Origin: Paenibacillus tepidiphilus
GTDB taxonomy: Bacteria; Bacillota; Bacilli; Paenibacillales; Paenibacillaceae
DNA length: 64,000 nt
Reading direction: 5' to 3'
Assembly (NCBI RefSeq): GCF_008635795.1
Contig: NZ_VWRQ01000021.1
Location: forward strand, 62,001 to 126,000
Shown: positions 33,702-42,207 of the stretch, one piece after another
Layout: every line of letters starts with the position of its first letter
Position numbering within the stretch: position 1 is the stretch's first letter
Program-made: the position numbers and the translations under genes
Notes under the pieces: model-generated
Seen by the model: the letters and a program-made list of their open reading frames with translations, nothing else
Told to the model about the DNA's origin: nothing
The model's database searches: none

Positions 33702-34778
33702 TTGGACGGAGTTATAACAATCAATTTAATTATGGTTGCCATCTTTATCGGGCTTACCGCATTCTTTGTCGGGGCTGAGTTCGCCATCCTGAAGGTGCGG
33801 ATGTCCCGTATTGATCAATTGATCAGTGAAGGCAACAAGAAAGCACTGACCGCCAAGAAGGTCGCTCATGACCTGGACTACTATTTGTCGGCCTGCCAGC
33901 TGGGGATAACCATTACAGCCCTGGTGCTCGGTGCGCTGGGTGAGCCGACCGTCGAGCGGATACTCCATCCGTTATTCGACCAGCTCGGAATGCCGGCTGC
34001 GGTGTCCACCCTTCTGTCTTATCTGATTGCCCTCTCGGTCATTACCTTCCTGCACGTCGTGATCGGAGAGCTGGCCCCGAAGACAATGGCGATTCAGTTC
34101 GCCGAGAAGATGACCCTGCTGCTTGCCCCGCCTCTGTACTGGTTCGGCAAAATCACCTATCCGTTCATCGTTGCCCTGAATGGATCTGCACGCCTGCTTC
34201 TCCGCATCTTCGGTGTGAAGCCTGCCGGACATGAGAGCGTGCACTCCGAAGAGGAGCTGAAATGGATTGTTGACCAAAGCTACGAGAGCGGAGAGATCAA
34301 CAAGACCGAACTTGTCTACCTGAACAATATTTTCGCTTTTGACGAGCGGACGCTCGGCGAGATTATTGTGCCGCTGGGCAATGTGGTGACCTTGCAATGG
34401 GAAATGCCGGTGGAGGAGCTGATCGAAGTGCTGGGTGAACATGACTATACCCGTTATCCGGTGGTCAATCAACCTGGAAGCACACAGTTTACCGGCTACA
34501 TTAATACCAAGGAAATGCTGACCAGCATTGCTGCAGGAAGAGCTGCCGATTGGCAAAAATTCATGCACGAAATCCCCAAATTCGTGGCAACCGAGAACCT
34601 CCGCGACGTCCTGCTGCGGATGCAGCACACCCGGGTCCATATGGCCGAGGTTACGGACATTTCCGGAGCTACCATCGGCATTGTAACGATGGAGGATCTG
34701 CTGGAGGAGATCGTCGGGGACATCCGCGACGAGTCGCTGAATGTGAATGTGCCTCCGCCTCACAGTGAATTGAACTAG
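33702..34778 (+). CDS. CNNM/CorC-type membrane protein, short paralogue
   Basis: A 358-residue paralogue of the preceding protein, closely similar through the CNNM membrane domain (NLIMVAIFIGLTAFFVGAEF, YYLSACQLGITITALVLGAL, HVVIGELAPKTMAIQFAEK) and the CBS pair (EHDYTRYPVVNQPG, TIGIVTMEDLLEEIVGDIRD). It stops after the CBS pair and lacks the C-terminal CorC domain found in the first copy. The TTG start follows the same hairpin-like leader. The two genes are 61 bp apart and probably form an operon; the proteins may act as a heteromer, which is inference. Confidence 0.9.
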   Translation: MDGVITINLIMVAIFIGLTAFFVGAEFAILKVRMSRIDQLISEGNKKALTAKKVAHDLDYYLSACQLGITITALVLGALGEPTVERILHPLFDQLGMPAAVSTLLSYLIALSVITFLHVVIGELAPKTMAIQFAEKMTLLLAPPLYWFGKITYPFIVALNGSARLLLRIFGVKPAGHESVHSEEELKWIVDQSYESGEINKTELVYLNNIFAFDERTLGEIIVPLGNVVTLQWEMPVEELIEVLGEHDYTRYPVVNQPGSTQFTGYINTKEMLTSIAAGRAADWQKFMHEIPKFVATENLRDVLLRMQHTRVHMAEVTDISGATIGIVTMEDLLEEIVGDIRDESLNVNVPPPHSELN

Positions 34779-34806
34779 AGTAGTAGCTGTAACCAAGCTA
34801 CGTCAA

Positions 34807-34855
34807 AAGAAGCTGCCCCGAAAGCCAGGAAAGGCTGATGGGCAGCTTCTTGTTT
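34807..34855 (+). terminator. Rho-independent terminator, followed by a degenerate copy
   Basis: The stem AAGAAGCTGCCC/GGGCAGCTTCTT (34807-34818 with 34840-34851) has a TGTTT tail. A diverged duplicate of the right-hand half follows at about 34860-34902. Confidence 0.75.
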
Positions 34856-34954
34856 GCGTTTCGGGGCCAGGAAGGGCTGAGGGAACAGTTTCTTGTTTGT
34901 GTGCTATTCCCTTCCGATCCCGTCCTTTCCCTTCCCAGTACGCTCCTCTCCTGA

Positions 34955-35806
34955 TCAGAAGCAATCCACATGACGCCGAACGAAATCCTCCAAGGATCGC
35001 GGCTCCCGTCCGGTCAACTGGGTGAAATCGGGGGTCACCGCCGCAGCCGTTCCGAGCCGTGTCATCAGATAAAGCGCGACTGTTACGTTGACATATGACG
35101 GGTCCAGCTTTCTCTGGCGGATGTAGTATTGTCTGTATTTCCATAAACCGGGTCTGGCATATGTAATGTTCCGTCCGGTTACCCGGCTGAGAATCTCCGC
35201 TACCTGGTCGTAATCAAGCGATTCAGCGCCGGTTAAAGTGTAGCATGTATTCGTGTAGACCTTCGGGTCACGCAATACCGTCGCTGCCGCCAGCCCGATA
35301 TCGGCCGCGTCGATAAAGCTGGTCCTGCTCTTCCCCGCAGGGATGAACACCTGATTCATTGCCTTGATTTCTGCAGCATGAATCCCCGACAGATTCTGCA
35401 TAAAGAAGCCCGGGCGGATATGCGCATAAGGCAGGCCGGCGGCCTCAATATATTTCTCTATTTTGTGATGCGGCGGGAACGGATTCTTCTCCACGCCCAT
35501 CAAGGATAGAAAAGCGACAAGCTGAATGCCGTGTTCCTTAAGCGCATCAATGAACGGATACAAATCCTCGGGCTTCCCCAGATGGGGAGGGCGAATCAGG
35601 AACACCCGGTCAACACCCGCAAGCGCACCGGGGTATGTGCCCGGATCGGTCAGATCAAGAACAACAGGCCTGGCCTGTTCGCCAAATCTGCGCTTAAGCT
35701 TGTCCACATCCGTTCCGGCGGCCACCACCCGCTCGCCCCTGCGGCTCAACTCTTCAACAACATAAGCACCGACATTGCCGGACGCCCCGGTAACCAGCAC
35801 CTCCAT
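34955..35806 (-). CDS. NmrA-like NAD(P)-binding oxidoreductase
   Basis: A 283-residue atypical short-chain dehydrogenase of the NmrA/HSCARG type. The N-terminal Rossmann motif VLVTGASGNVGAYVVEEL binds NAD(P). Further features are VVLDLTDPGTY, LVAFLSLMGVEKNPFPPHH in place of a standard YxxxK, and PYAHIRPGFFMQNL. Such proteins act as quinone/aldehyde reductases or redox sensors. It is translated with the MarR gene: its ribosome binding site GAGGG lies in the last codons of marR and its ATG at 35806 is 4 nt past that gene's stop. A MarR-controlled detoxification role is inferred. Confidence 0.87.
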   Translation of the reverse strand: MEVLVTGASGNVGAYVVEELSRRGERVVAAGTDVDKLKRRFGEQARPVVLDLTDPGTYPGALAGVDRVFLIRPPHLGKPEDLYPFIDALKEHGIQLVAFLSLMGVEKNPFPPHHKIEKYIEAAGLPYAHIRPGFFMQNLSGIHAAEIKAMNQVFIPAGKSRTSFIDAADIGLAAATVLRDPKVYTNTCYTLTGAESLDYDQVAEILSRVTGRNITYARPGLWKYRQYYIRQRKLDPSYVNVTVALYLMTRLGTAAAVTPDFTQLTGREPRSLEDFVRRHVDCF

Positions 35807-35810
35807 GAAA

Positions 35811-36236
35811 TCATCCCTCTTCTTTAAGTAGGATCTCATTCGCCTGCTTCATCAGCGAGATGAACGTTTGAAACTCCACGGTACCCATCTGCTCCTCCAG
35901 CGTTTCCAGATTACCAAAAAACACAGACGCTGTTGTTCTGACCAGCTCGCTGCCTTTAGAGGTCAACGAGAGGGTATAGCTTCTTCCGTCGGTGGTCGAC
36001 ATGGTTTTGGACAGGTAATCCTGCTGGACGAGCGAGTTAATTAAGGCGGTTATGGTAGGCTTGGACACTTTGAAGAAGCTGCTGACCATCAAGGGTGTAA
36101 CGGGCCCTTCCTGTTTGTCCGTGTAAATAAGCACGCCCATTTCACTGGATCTGACCGGTAAATTCTTCTTGGCGTTCATATGCAAGCGGCAAAATAAACC
36201 GATGGTATCGGCGCTGTCGCTTAACCTCTCATACAT
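35811..36236 (-). CDS. MarR-family transcriptional regulator
   Basis: A 141-residue winged-helix repressor: PLMVSSFFKVSKPTITALIN as recognition region, then the wing DYLSKTMSTTDGRSYTLSLT, and helices for dimerisation at both ends. MarR proteins are usually released by phenolic or oxidising compounds. ATG at 36236 (a TTG one codon earlier has slightly better spacing to GGGGG). A long palindrome just upstream is the probable autoregulatory operator, giving one MarR-controlled unit with the NmrA-like gene. Confidence 0.9.
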   Translation of the reverse strand: MYERLSDSADTIGLFCRLHMNAKKNLPVRSSEMGVLIYTDKQEGPVTPLMVSSFFKVSKPTITALINSLVQQDYLSKTMSTTDGRSYTLSLTSKGSELVRTTASVFFGNLETLEEQMGTVEFQTFISLMKQANEILLKEEG

Positions 36237-36251
36237 CAATGTGAATAACCC

Positions 36252-36286
36252 CCAAAATATAGTTAGCCTAGCTAACTATATTTTGG
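36252..36286. promoter_or_regulatory. MarR operator-like perfect palindrome
   Basis: A 35-bp inverted repeat with 16-nt arms around CTA. Its core TAGTTAGCCTAGCTAACTA is typical of a MarR site overlapping a promoter (TATAGT/TATATT included). Confidence 0.8.
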
Positions 36287-36376
36287 CATCTGCCTTCAGG
36301 GTCTGTCAATGGGCAGGCGGGTCACCCCACACCACGGAAGCCAGACGGACCAGCCTCTCTTCATAACAACCCCCCC

Positions 36377-36514
36377 TCAGATAGCGGGGGCTGGACTTAT
36401 CACTGTCCGGATCGCATATCCGTCGAAGGGTTTACCTTTTCCGATATTGACAGCTATGTATACCTGGAAATCCTCCGACATTTCGGCGAGGATAACCTTC
36501 TCTTCCGTTTTCAC
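36377..36514 (-). CDS. Possible small protein or gene remnant, 45 residues
   Basis: From a GTG at 36514 the minus strand encodes a hydrophilic-to-amphipathic peptide containing VILAEMSEDFQVYIAV and GKGKPFDGYAIRTV, which looks protein-like. There is no good ribosome binding site and a stop lies shortly upstream, so it may be the tail of a decayed gene. I do not recognise the family. The rest of the 36287-36583 gap shows nothing else. Confidence 0.25.
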   Translation of the reverse strand: MKTEEKVILAEMSEDFQVYIAVNIGKGKPFDGYAIRTVISPAPAI

Positions 36515-36583
36515 GCCAAATTTCCGGACCTGTTCCTTTACCGTAAATAGGGAGCATCTTCAGTCGCAGCCCACCCTGCCGGT

Positions 36584-36976
36584 TCAGCTCTTTCTCTCAA
36601 ACTGCGTTTTGCAATTCGGACAAGTGAGTCTGATCTGCCCCTTGCCCTTTGGTACCCGCAGCTGCTGCTTACAGGAGGGACACCGGTAGAATCGGTGGGT
36701 CTTCCGCTGCCGGGTCTGCTGCCCGGCTGACTGAAAGCGGGCTTTGAGCCGCCGCTGCATTGAGATAAAAGCCAGATTCTCCCGGCTGCGTGCACCAGTT
36801 TTACGGCTGAACATTCTGAAGTTCTGATAGAGGACCGCCGCAAAAGCAATAGAAACCAGCAGCTCGGAGAACAATATTCCCAATATCAGCACAATCATTG
36901 CAGCAATATTAATAAATTGCCCGAATTTGTCCATTCCGTAGCGGCCCGACATCCAGTGGCGCAATCGTTCTTTCAT
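36584..36976 (-). CDS. Small membrane protein with C-terminal zinc ribbon
   Basis: A 130-residue protein. A basic N-terminus is followed by one or two hydrophobic segments (residues about 19-48: FINIAAMIVLILGILFSE, then LLVSIAFAAVLYQNF), a basic linker rich in Arg/Lys/Gln, and a C-terminal zinc ribbon YRCPSCKQQLRVPKGKGQI with LTCPNCKTQF (two CPxC knuckles). Similar short proteins with this domain layout occur widely in Paenibacillus, without known function as far as I can tell. AAGGAAGGG precedes the ATG. It is a single gene. Confidence 0.8.
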   Translation of the reverse strand: MKERLRHWMSGRYGMDKFGQFINIAAMIVLILGILFSELLVSIAFAAVLYQNFRMFSRKTGARSRENLAFISMQRRLKARFQSAGQQTRQRKTHRFYRCPSCKQQLRVPKGKGQIRLTCPNCKTQFERKS

Positions 36977-37155
36977 GTTTACGGATCCCTTCCTTTTTAC
37001 AGATCAATAGGCTTTGCGGCAACAATCTCATTCCTTTGCGCCCCATGCACTTCACCGACGCAGGCAAGCCCAATTATAAGTTAGCGGTTCCAGCAGAGTC
37101 AATTTCCGCTCTGCTGAAGCAAGTTAGACTGGATCAACTTCGCTGTTATTCTTTT

Positions 37156-37198
37156 AGTGAAATATTTCACATAAAATAATGATACCATCCTCTATACT
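37156..37198 (+). promoter_or_regulatory. FNR/CRP-like site and promoter
   Basis: AGTGAAATATTTCACA at 37156-37171 fits the (T)GTGA-N6-TCAC(A) pattern with one outer mismatch. A -10-like TATACT is at 37193-37198 and no -35 box is seen. The palindrome centre would lie about 41.5 bp before the start site, the usual position of an activator that replaces the -35 contact. Confidence 0.5.
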
Positions 37199-37256
37199 GT
37201 TTATAGGTTATTTTAACATAGGTATTTTTAACCCATAATCTTAGGAGGTTTTATGA

Positions 37257-39191
37257 ATGGCACTGGAACATGTCTTCTCTCCCGGTCAAATCGGGACGCT
37301 CACGCTCAAGAATCGTTTTGTGCTGGCACCGATGGGCTCCGGCATGGCCGACCAGGAGATGATTACGGAACCTTTCATTCAATATCATGTGTTGCGGGCC
37401 AAAGGCGGCGTCGGACTTAATATCGTTGAATACACAGCCGTTCATCCGACCACAAGAAATGCCAGAATCCCCTCGCTGTATGACGACCGCTTTATTGCGG
37501 GTATGCAGCAGTTAACCTCAGCTGTCCATGCCGCAGGCGGTAAAATCGGAGTTCAATTGTGGCATGCCGGACGGCAGACCAGCAGCCGGATTACCGGCCG
37601 GGCGATCATCGCCCCCTCCGCTGTACCGAGCGTTGTATATCAGGAAATGCCGGAAGAAATGAGCCGGGAGTCTATCCAAGAGATTGTCAACGCGTTCGGC
37701 GACGCAGCGCTGCGGGCGAAGCAAGCTGGCTTCGACATGGTGGAGCTACACGGCGCCAGCGGTTATCTCCTGAATCAATTTATGAGCGCTTACAGCAACG
37801 CCCGGGAGGACGAGTACGGCGGCAGTCTGCAGAACCGGGCCCGTTTTGCCATGGAGGTCATACAGAACATTAAGCAGAAGGCAGGTGCCGACTTCCCGGT
37901 GTCTTACCGGGTCACCATTAACGAGCATGTTCCGGGCGGGCTCGTTCCCGAGGATATTATTGAAGTCAGCCCTTGGCTGGAGCAGGCCGGAGCCGATGTG
38001 ATTCATGTTACCAGCGGCATACTGGAGACTGTTCATGAGACGATTGCCCCGCTGGAGAAGCCGGCCGGCTTCAATGCCGGGTTCTCCGCACGCATCAAAC
38101 AAGCCGTCCGCATTCCGGTTATGGTCGTAGGAAGAATCAACGATCCGGCCGTAGCGGAGCAGATTGTATCCGGCGGTCAAGCGGACTTCGTGGCGCTGGG
38201 CCGGACCCTGATTGCCGACCCGGCCTTCTGTATCAAGGCGAGGGAAGGCCGCAGCGATGATATCATAAAATGTATCGGCTGCAACCAGTCCTGCATCAGC
38301 GGCCAGCGTCCCGATCCGGAGGCGGACCGCAATTACGGTCCGGTATGCCTGCGGAATCCGGTCACGGGACGGGAATATCTCTTCACAGACGAGCCCGCCG
38401 GGGAGTCCAAGCGGATTCTGGTCATCGGCGGCGGTGCAGCGGGTATGACCGCAGCCCTGCGGCTGCAGAACCGGGGACATCAGGTTACGCTCTGTGAGAA
38501 GACGGATATGCTGGGCGGCCAGCTGTATCTTGCCGGACAAACGCCTTCCAAGGCAGAAATGGCGGAGGCTGCACTGCAGATGGGCAGACAGATCAGCCGC
38601 AGCGGCGCAGAAATTCTGCTGAATACGCCGGCTGACGCAGCGCTGATTGAGGCTCTGCAGCCCGATGAAGTCATCATCGCCACAGGCTCGGTGCCCTTCA
38701 TTCCGAATATCCCGGGGAATGAGCGCAGTCATGTGAAGACGGCTCATGAAGTGCTGCGCGGCGGATCAACCGGTGAGCGGGTGGCCATTATCGGCGGCGG
38801 ACTCGTAGGCATGGAGGTTGCCGAGCTGCTGGTGTCACAAGGCAAGCATCCGATTATTGTGGAAATGCTCAATGAAGTGGCCAAGGAGCTGGTATCCTCC
38901 CGGAAGGTATATGCCATGGAGTTCATCGCCGGACAGGGTGTTCCGGTCTATGTTCATACCAAGTGCATCGCCATCGGCGAGACAGATATCACACTGGAGC
39001 AAGCGGGAACCCGCTTCCAGCTGAAGGACATCGACACGGTCGTTATGGCCACAGGTTCCAGGTCACTGGATCAGCTAAGCGGCCTTTTGGAGGAGAAGCG
39101 CCTGCCCTTCCATATCATCGGCGACGCCCTCCAGCCCCGCAAAGCACTGGAGGCGATCTATGAAGGCGCAATGGTAGCGCAGATGATTTAA
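37257..39191 (+). CDS. 2,4-dienoyl-CoA reductase-like NADH:flavin oxidoreductase
   Basis: A 644-residue three-part flavoenzyme. The N-terminal Old Yellow Enzyme barrel (1-330) binds FMN (VLAPMGSGM, VQLWHAGRQ, VELHGASGYLLNQFMS). A [4Fe-4S] site follows (CIGCNQSCISGQ, then PVCLRNP). The C-terminal half is a pyridine nucleotide-disulfide type domain with FAD site VIGGGAAGMTAAL and NAD(P) site IIGGGLVGMEVAELL. Similar enzymes reduce 2,4-dienoyl-CoA, enoates, or bile-acid and aromatic intermediates; the true substrate is not clear. AGGAGG precedes the ATG at 5 nt. An FNR/CRP-like site lies in the promoter. Confidence 0.93.
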   Translation: MALEHVFSPGQIGTLTLKNRFVLAPMGSGMADQEMITEPFIQYHVLRAKGGVGLNIVEYTAVHPTTRNARIPSLYDDRFIAGMQQLTSAVHAAGGKIGVQLWHAGRQTSSRITGRAIIAPSAVPSVVYQEMPEEMSRESIQEIVNAFGDAALRAKQAGFDMVELHGASGYLLNQFMSAYSNAREDEYGGSLQNRARFAMEVIQNIKQKAGADFPVSYRVTINEHVPGGLVPEDIIEVSPWLEQAGADVIHVTSGILETVHETIAPLEKPAGFNAGFSARIKQAVRIPVMVVGRINDPAVAEQIVSGGQADFVALGRTLIADPAFCIKAREGRSDDIIKCIGCNQSCISGQRPDPEADRNYGPVCLRNPVTGREYLFTDEPAGESKRILVIGGGAAGMTAALRLQNRGHQVTLCEKTDMLGGQLYLAGQTPSKAEMAEAALQMGRQISRSGAEILLNTPADAALIEALQPDEVIIATGSVPFIPNIPGNERSHVKTAHEVLRGGSTGERVAIIGGGLVGMEVAELLVSQGKHPIIVEMLNEVAKELVSSRKVYAMEFIAGQGVPVYVHTKCIAIGETDITLEQAGTRFQLKDIDTVVMATGSRSLDQLSGLLEEKRLPFHIIGDALQPRKALEAIYEGAMVAQMI

Positions 39192-39224
39192 GCAGGCATT
39201 GCTTAAACCGCCTGTACCTGGAGA

Positions 39225-39258
39225 AGAGGATACGCCATAGGGCTGTATCCTTTTCTTT
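39225..39258 (+). terminator. Rho-independent terminator after flavoenzyme gene
   Basis: AAGAGGATAC pairs with GTATCCTTTT (39225-39234 with 39245-39254), with a T-rich tail. Confidence 0.7.
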
Positions 39259-39282
39259 TGCCGCCATCAGGAGGAGGATAGT

Positions 39283-39299
39283 ATACTTACTCTGTAAGT
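39283..39299. promoter_or_regulatory. Operator-like palindrome upstream of PadR gene
   Basis: ACTTAC-TCT-GTAAGT at 39285-39299 overlaps a TATACT -10-like box at 39283-39288, 24 bp before the PadR start. A plausible autoregulatory site. Confidence 0.5.
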
Positions 39300-39322
39300 G
39301 AACACGCGAACGGGGGATTTGC

Positions 39323-39853
39323 TTGTATATTGATATTTTAATACTCTCACAACTGATGAACGGCCCCAAACACGGCTACGAGATCAAGAAAAACGTACTT
39401 TTCATGCTCGGCAAATCGAATTCAATCAATAATAACTACCTGTATCCGGCGCTCAAGCGCTTTGAAGAAAAGGGCGCCATCACCAAGAGCCTGGAGACCC
39501 AGGAAGGCCGCCCCAATCGGCATATGTATTCTCTGACAGACCTGGGGCAGACAATGTTCTATGACATGCTCAATGATTTCCCGCCGGAGTATGCCGCCAA
39601 TAACAACGAGATTTTTAACCGGCTGGCTTTTTTCGAATTGCTTGAAGTGGAGACCCGCAAGAAGTTCGTGGACAGCCGCATAGCGCATCTGCAAGAGCAA
39701 ATCCAGTCGCTGGACAATCTCAATCAGATCAAGGCGGATACGGATTTCCTGCCGTTCTCCCCCTACATTTATAACTATTCCATGCTGCTTGCCAGCACGG
39801 AGCTGGATTTCTTCCTGCAGCTGCAAGGAGCCCTGAAGCAGACACAGGAATAG
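39323..39853 (+). CDS. PadR-family transcriptional regulator
   Basis: A 176-residue regulator. The N-terminal winged helix (LILSQLMNGPKHGYEIKKNV, NNNYLYPALKRFEEKGAITKS, EGRPNRHMYSLTDLGQ) is followed by a C-terminal helical dimerisation domain of the Vir_act type. It starts with TTG at 39323, 5 nt after GGGGGA. PadR proteins repress efflux or detoxification genes; the neighbouring flavoenzyme upstream ends in its own terminator, so a functional link is only a possibility. Confidence 0.9.
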   Translation: MYIDILILSQLMNGPKHGYEIKKNVLFMLGKSNSINNNYLYPALKRFEEKGAITKSLETQEGRPNRHMYSLTDLGQTMFYDMLNDFPPEYAANNNEIFNRLAFFELLEVETRKKFVDSRIAHLQEQIQSLDNLNQIKADTDFLPFSPYIYNYSMLLASTELDFFLQLQGALKQTQE

Positions 39854-39977
39854 AACAGGATTGATCTTACGGTAAACTGTCCTGCATCCTTGACTGTTCC
39901 GGCAGCATCGAAGATAATTATAATTTCGCTAAGAATCTGTAGACGAGGATCATAGATCAGGAAAAGAGGCGATCGTC

Positions 39978-42017
39978 ATGAACGGGTTAAATGAGCTCTA
40001 TAAATTACGGCAGCGTCAGCCGGACAAGGACATTGAAGCCTCTCTGGTCAACGCCATCTTCCGGATGTATGACCGCTTCCCGCGGATCGGCCTGCGGGAA
40101 CGGACCGGCCAGCAGAATATGTCCCTCGATATCGCGGACGCTTATATCCAGGGCCGCAATGCCATGATCGAAGCCGGCGTCGGCATCGGCAAGTCCTTTG
40201 CCTACCTTATCCCCGGCCTGCTCATCAACCATATCTCGCGGCAGCCGGTCATTATTGCAACTTCCTCCATCCAGCTGTCTGAACAAATCCATAAAGATCT
40301 GCGGGTCATCGGCAGCCGGCTCGGCTTTACAACCGTACGTTCCGTCGTCGGGAAAGGCATGGGACAATATGCCTGCCGTTACAGGGCAGCAGGCCTGATC
40401 AAGCCCGAAGAAGCCGGAAGCGAATCAAGCTCTCCCTTGACCAGCCTTGCAGAGCGTATTCTCAATTATGAAATTGACGAGCGGGCGGATATCAAGGGCG
40501 GCGTCAGTGATGCGGTATGGTCGGGTGTTTGTGTGAACGACTGCAAATTTGAACACTGCCGGTACAGAACCACCTGCTCCTTCTATGACATGCGGGCAAA
40601 GATTAACGCCAGACCCGGCGACATGGACTTCATTATCGTCAACCAGGATCTGCTGATCCGCGACCTGATCAAGAAGAAGGAAGGCACCAGGGGATTAATT
40701 ACGGAGCGGCCGGCCTTGATTGTCATCGATGAAGCGCATAATCTGGAGGCGAAGGTCAGGGATGCGCGGACGCTAGAATTCACCTTCCGCGGAGCCTGCC
40801 GCGCGCTGGATGATACCCTGCAGATTCTGCTCAAGCAAACGGCAGACCGGGGGCTGCACTCGCAATTCAAATGGTTAAAAGGCTGCCTCGTCGGCATCTT
40901 CAAGCACGTGGAAGCCGATCTCCTGCAGAACGCCAAGCAGGAGAATGACCGGATCAAAGTCTCGGAGATGCACGGAATACCGTTCACCCGGGGAGTGCAA
41001 ATCCTCAAAGAAGCCCGCCTTAGCCTCTCCGTGCTGAGCTCACGGAATGAGCGGGAGATCGATGACGACTATGAAGCTGTAAACGGACTGATCGAGCTCT
41101 TCGCGGTACTCGGCGGAACGAAGGACAGCTATCTGCTCTGGGCAAGCAAGCCCCAGCGGGAAGCCACCATCAGCATCTGCCCCAAGAACATCAGCCAGTT
41201 TCTGAAATCCGCCTTATTTAACGGCAAAACCTCTGTGATCTTAACATCGGCAACGCTCTGCCAGGGCGGAGAAACGCTGGAGGAGCAGTATGCTTACTTG
41301 ACACAAGCGCTTGGCTACAAGGGCGATTATATGGAGCGGCAGCCTTCGCCGTTCGATTATGACAGCCATTCCATGATGTACATTGCCCGGGAAATCCCCC
41401 ACTATCACCATGAGAACCGGAAAGGCTATCTTGAAGCGGCATACCGGGAAATGCTGAGACTTTGCAAGCTCACCGAGGGCCGGACGCTGGTGCTCTTCTC
41501 GGCCAAGGAGGATATGAAGGCGGTTTACGGCAAGCTGATTGCCGAGGAAGACAAGCTTCCCTGGGCGGTGCATGTGCAGAGGGAAGGCTCGTCGCAGGAT
41601 GAGGTCATTGCCGAATTCCGGAGCAGCAATGGCGTGCTGCTCAGCACGGGCGTCTTCTGGGAAGGCATCAATATCGAAGGCTCCGACCTGTCGCAGGTCA
41701 TTGTGTTCCGCCTCCCCTTCCCAGTCCCGGCCGATCCGGTCTATGAATATAAGGCCTCTATGTCGAAGCATCCGCTTCAGGAGGTATTCGTACCGGACAT
41801 GCTGCTGCGGCTAAGACAGGGCACCGGTCGCCTGATCCGCAGCGAGACGGACCTCGGCGTACTCAGCATTCTCGATTCCCGTTTGTCCGCCGCTGCGGGC
41901 AAGGATTACCGGCATAAGGTGCTGGAAACGCTGCCGTTCAAGCAGGTGACCGAGGATTTCCGGGTGCTGGAGCGGTTCGTGCGGGAGAAGGGGATTAAGC
42001 GTGGGCCCGGCAATTAG
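39978..42017 (+). CDS. DinG/XPD-family ATP-dependent DNA helicase
   Basis: A 679-residue superfamily 2 helicase. Walker A is EAGVGIGKSFAYLIP, Walker B is IVIDEAHNLE, and the C-terminal motifs VILTSATLCQGG, GVFWEGINIEG, and LRQGTGRLIRSE are intact. Between motifs I and II lie clustered cysteines (QYACRY, GVCVNDCKFEHCRYRTTC) that fit the [4Fe-4S] cluster of this family. It lacks the N-terminal exonuclease domain found in Bacillus DinG, so it resembles the helicase-only DinG/YoaA type. It unwinds DNA in repair or at R-loops, known for the family. An AAGAGG site precedes the ATG. Confidence 0.92.
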   Translation: MNGLNELYKLRQRQPDKDIEASLVNAIFRMYDRFPRIGLRERTGQQNMSLDIADAYIQGRNAMIEAGVGIGKSFAYLIPGLLINHISRQPVIIATSSIQLSEQIHKDLRVIGSRLGFTTVRSVVGKGMGQYACRYRAAGLIKPEEAGSESSSPLTSLAERILNYEIDERADIKGGVSDAVWSGVCVNDCKFEHCRYRTTCSFYDMRAKINARPGDMDFIIVNQDLLIRDLIKKKEGTRGLITERPALIVIDEAHNLEAKVRDARTLEFTFRGACRALDDTLQILLKQTADRGLHSQFKWLKGCLVGIFKHVEADLLQNAKQENDRIKVSEMHGIPFTRGVQILKEARLSLSVLSSRNEREIDDDYEAVNGLIELFAVLGGTKDSYLLWASKPQREATISICPKNISQFLKSALFNGKTSVILTSATLCQGGETLEEQYAYLTQALGYKGDYMERQPSPFDYDSHSMMYIAREIPHYHHENRKGYLEAAYREMLRLCKLTEGRTLVLFSAKEDMKAVYGKLIAEEDKLPWAVHVQREGSSQDEVIAEFRSSNGVLLSTGVFWEGINIEGSDLSQVIVFRLPFPVPADPVYEYKASMSKHPLQEVFVPDMLLRLRQGTGRLIRSETDLGVLSILDSRLSAAAGKDYRHKVLETLPFKQVTEDFRVLERFVREKGIKRGPGN

Positions 42018-42134
42018 TACCTTGACCGGTGAGCCAACTAACATGCGGGTCAGGGCTGGGGGGCGGCGCAAACCTTTCTTAGATTTGGCTTAGTCAAGAT
42101 ACTAAAGTCTATCTTGAACCAACTTAGGAAGAAG

Positions 42135-42169
42135 ACAGGCCATCACTAACTAAAGTGATGGCCTGTTTT
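42135..42169. terminator. Terminator between helicase and RTX genes
   Basis: The stem ACAGGCCATCAC/GTGATGGCCTGT (42135-42146 with 42155-42166) is followed by TTTT on the plus strand. It lies 118 bp past the helicase stop and 40 bp past the convergent RTX stop, so it may serve both. Confidence 0.8.
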
Positions 42170-42207
42170 CCGTTCCTTAACAACATATTAAATTCAAGTG
42201 TTTCCAG

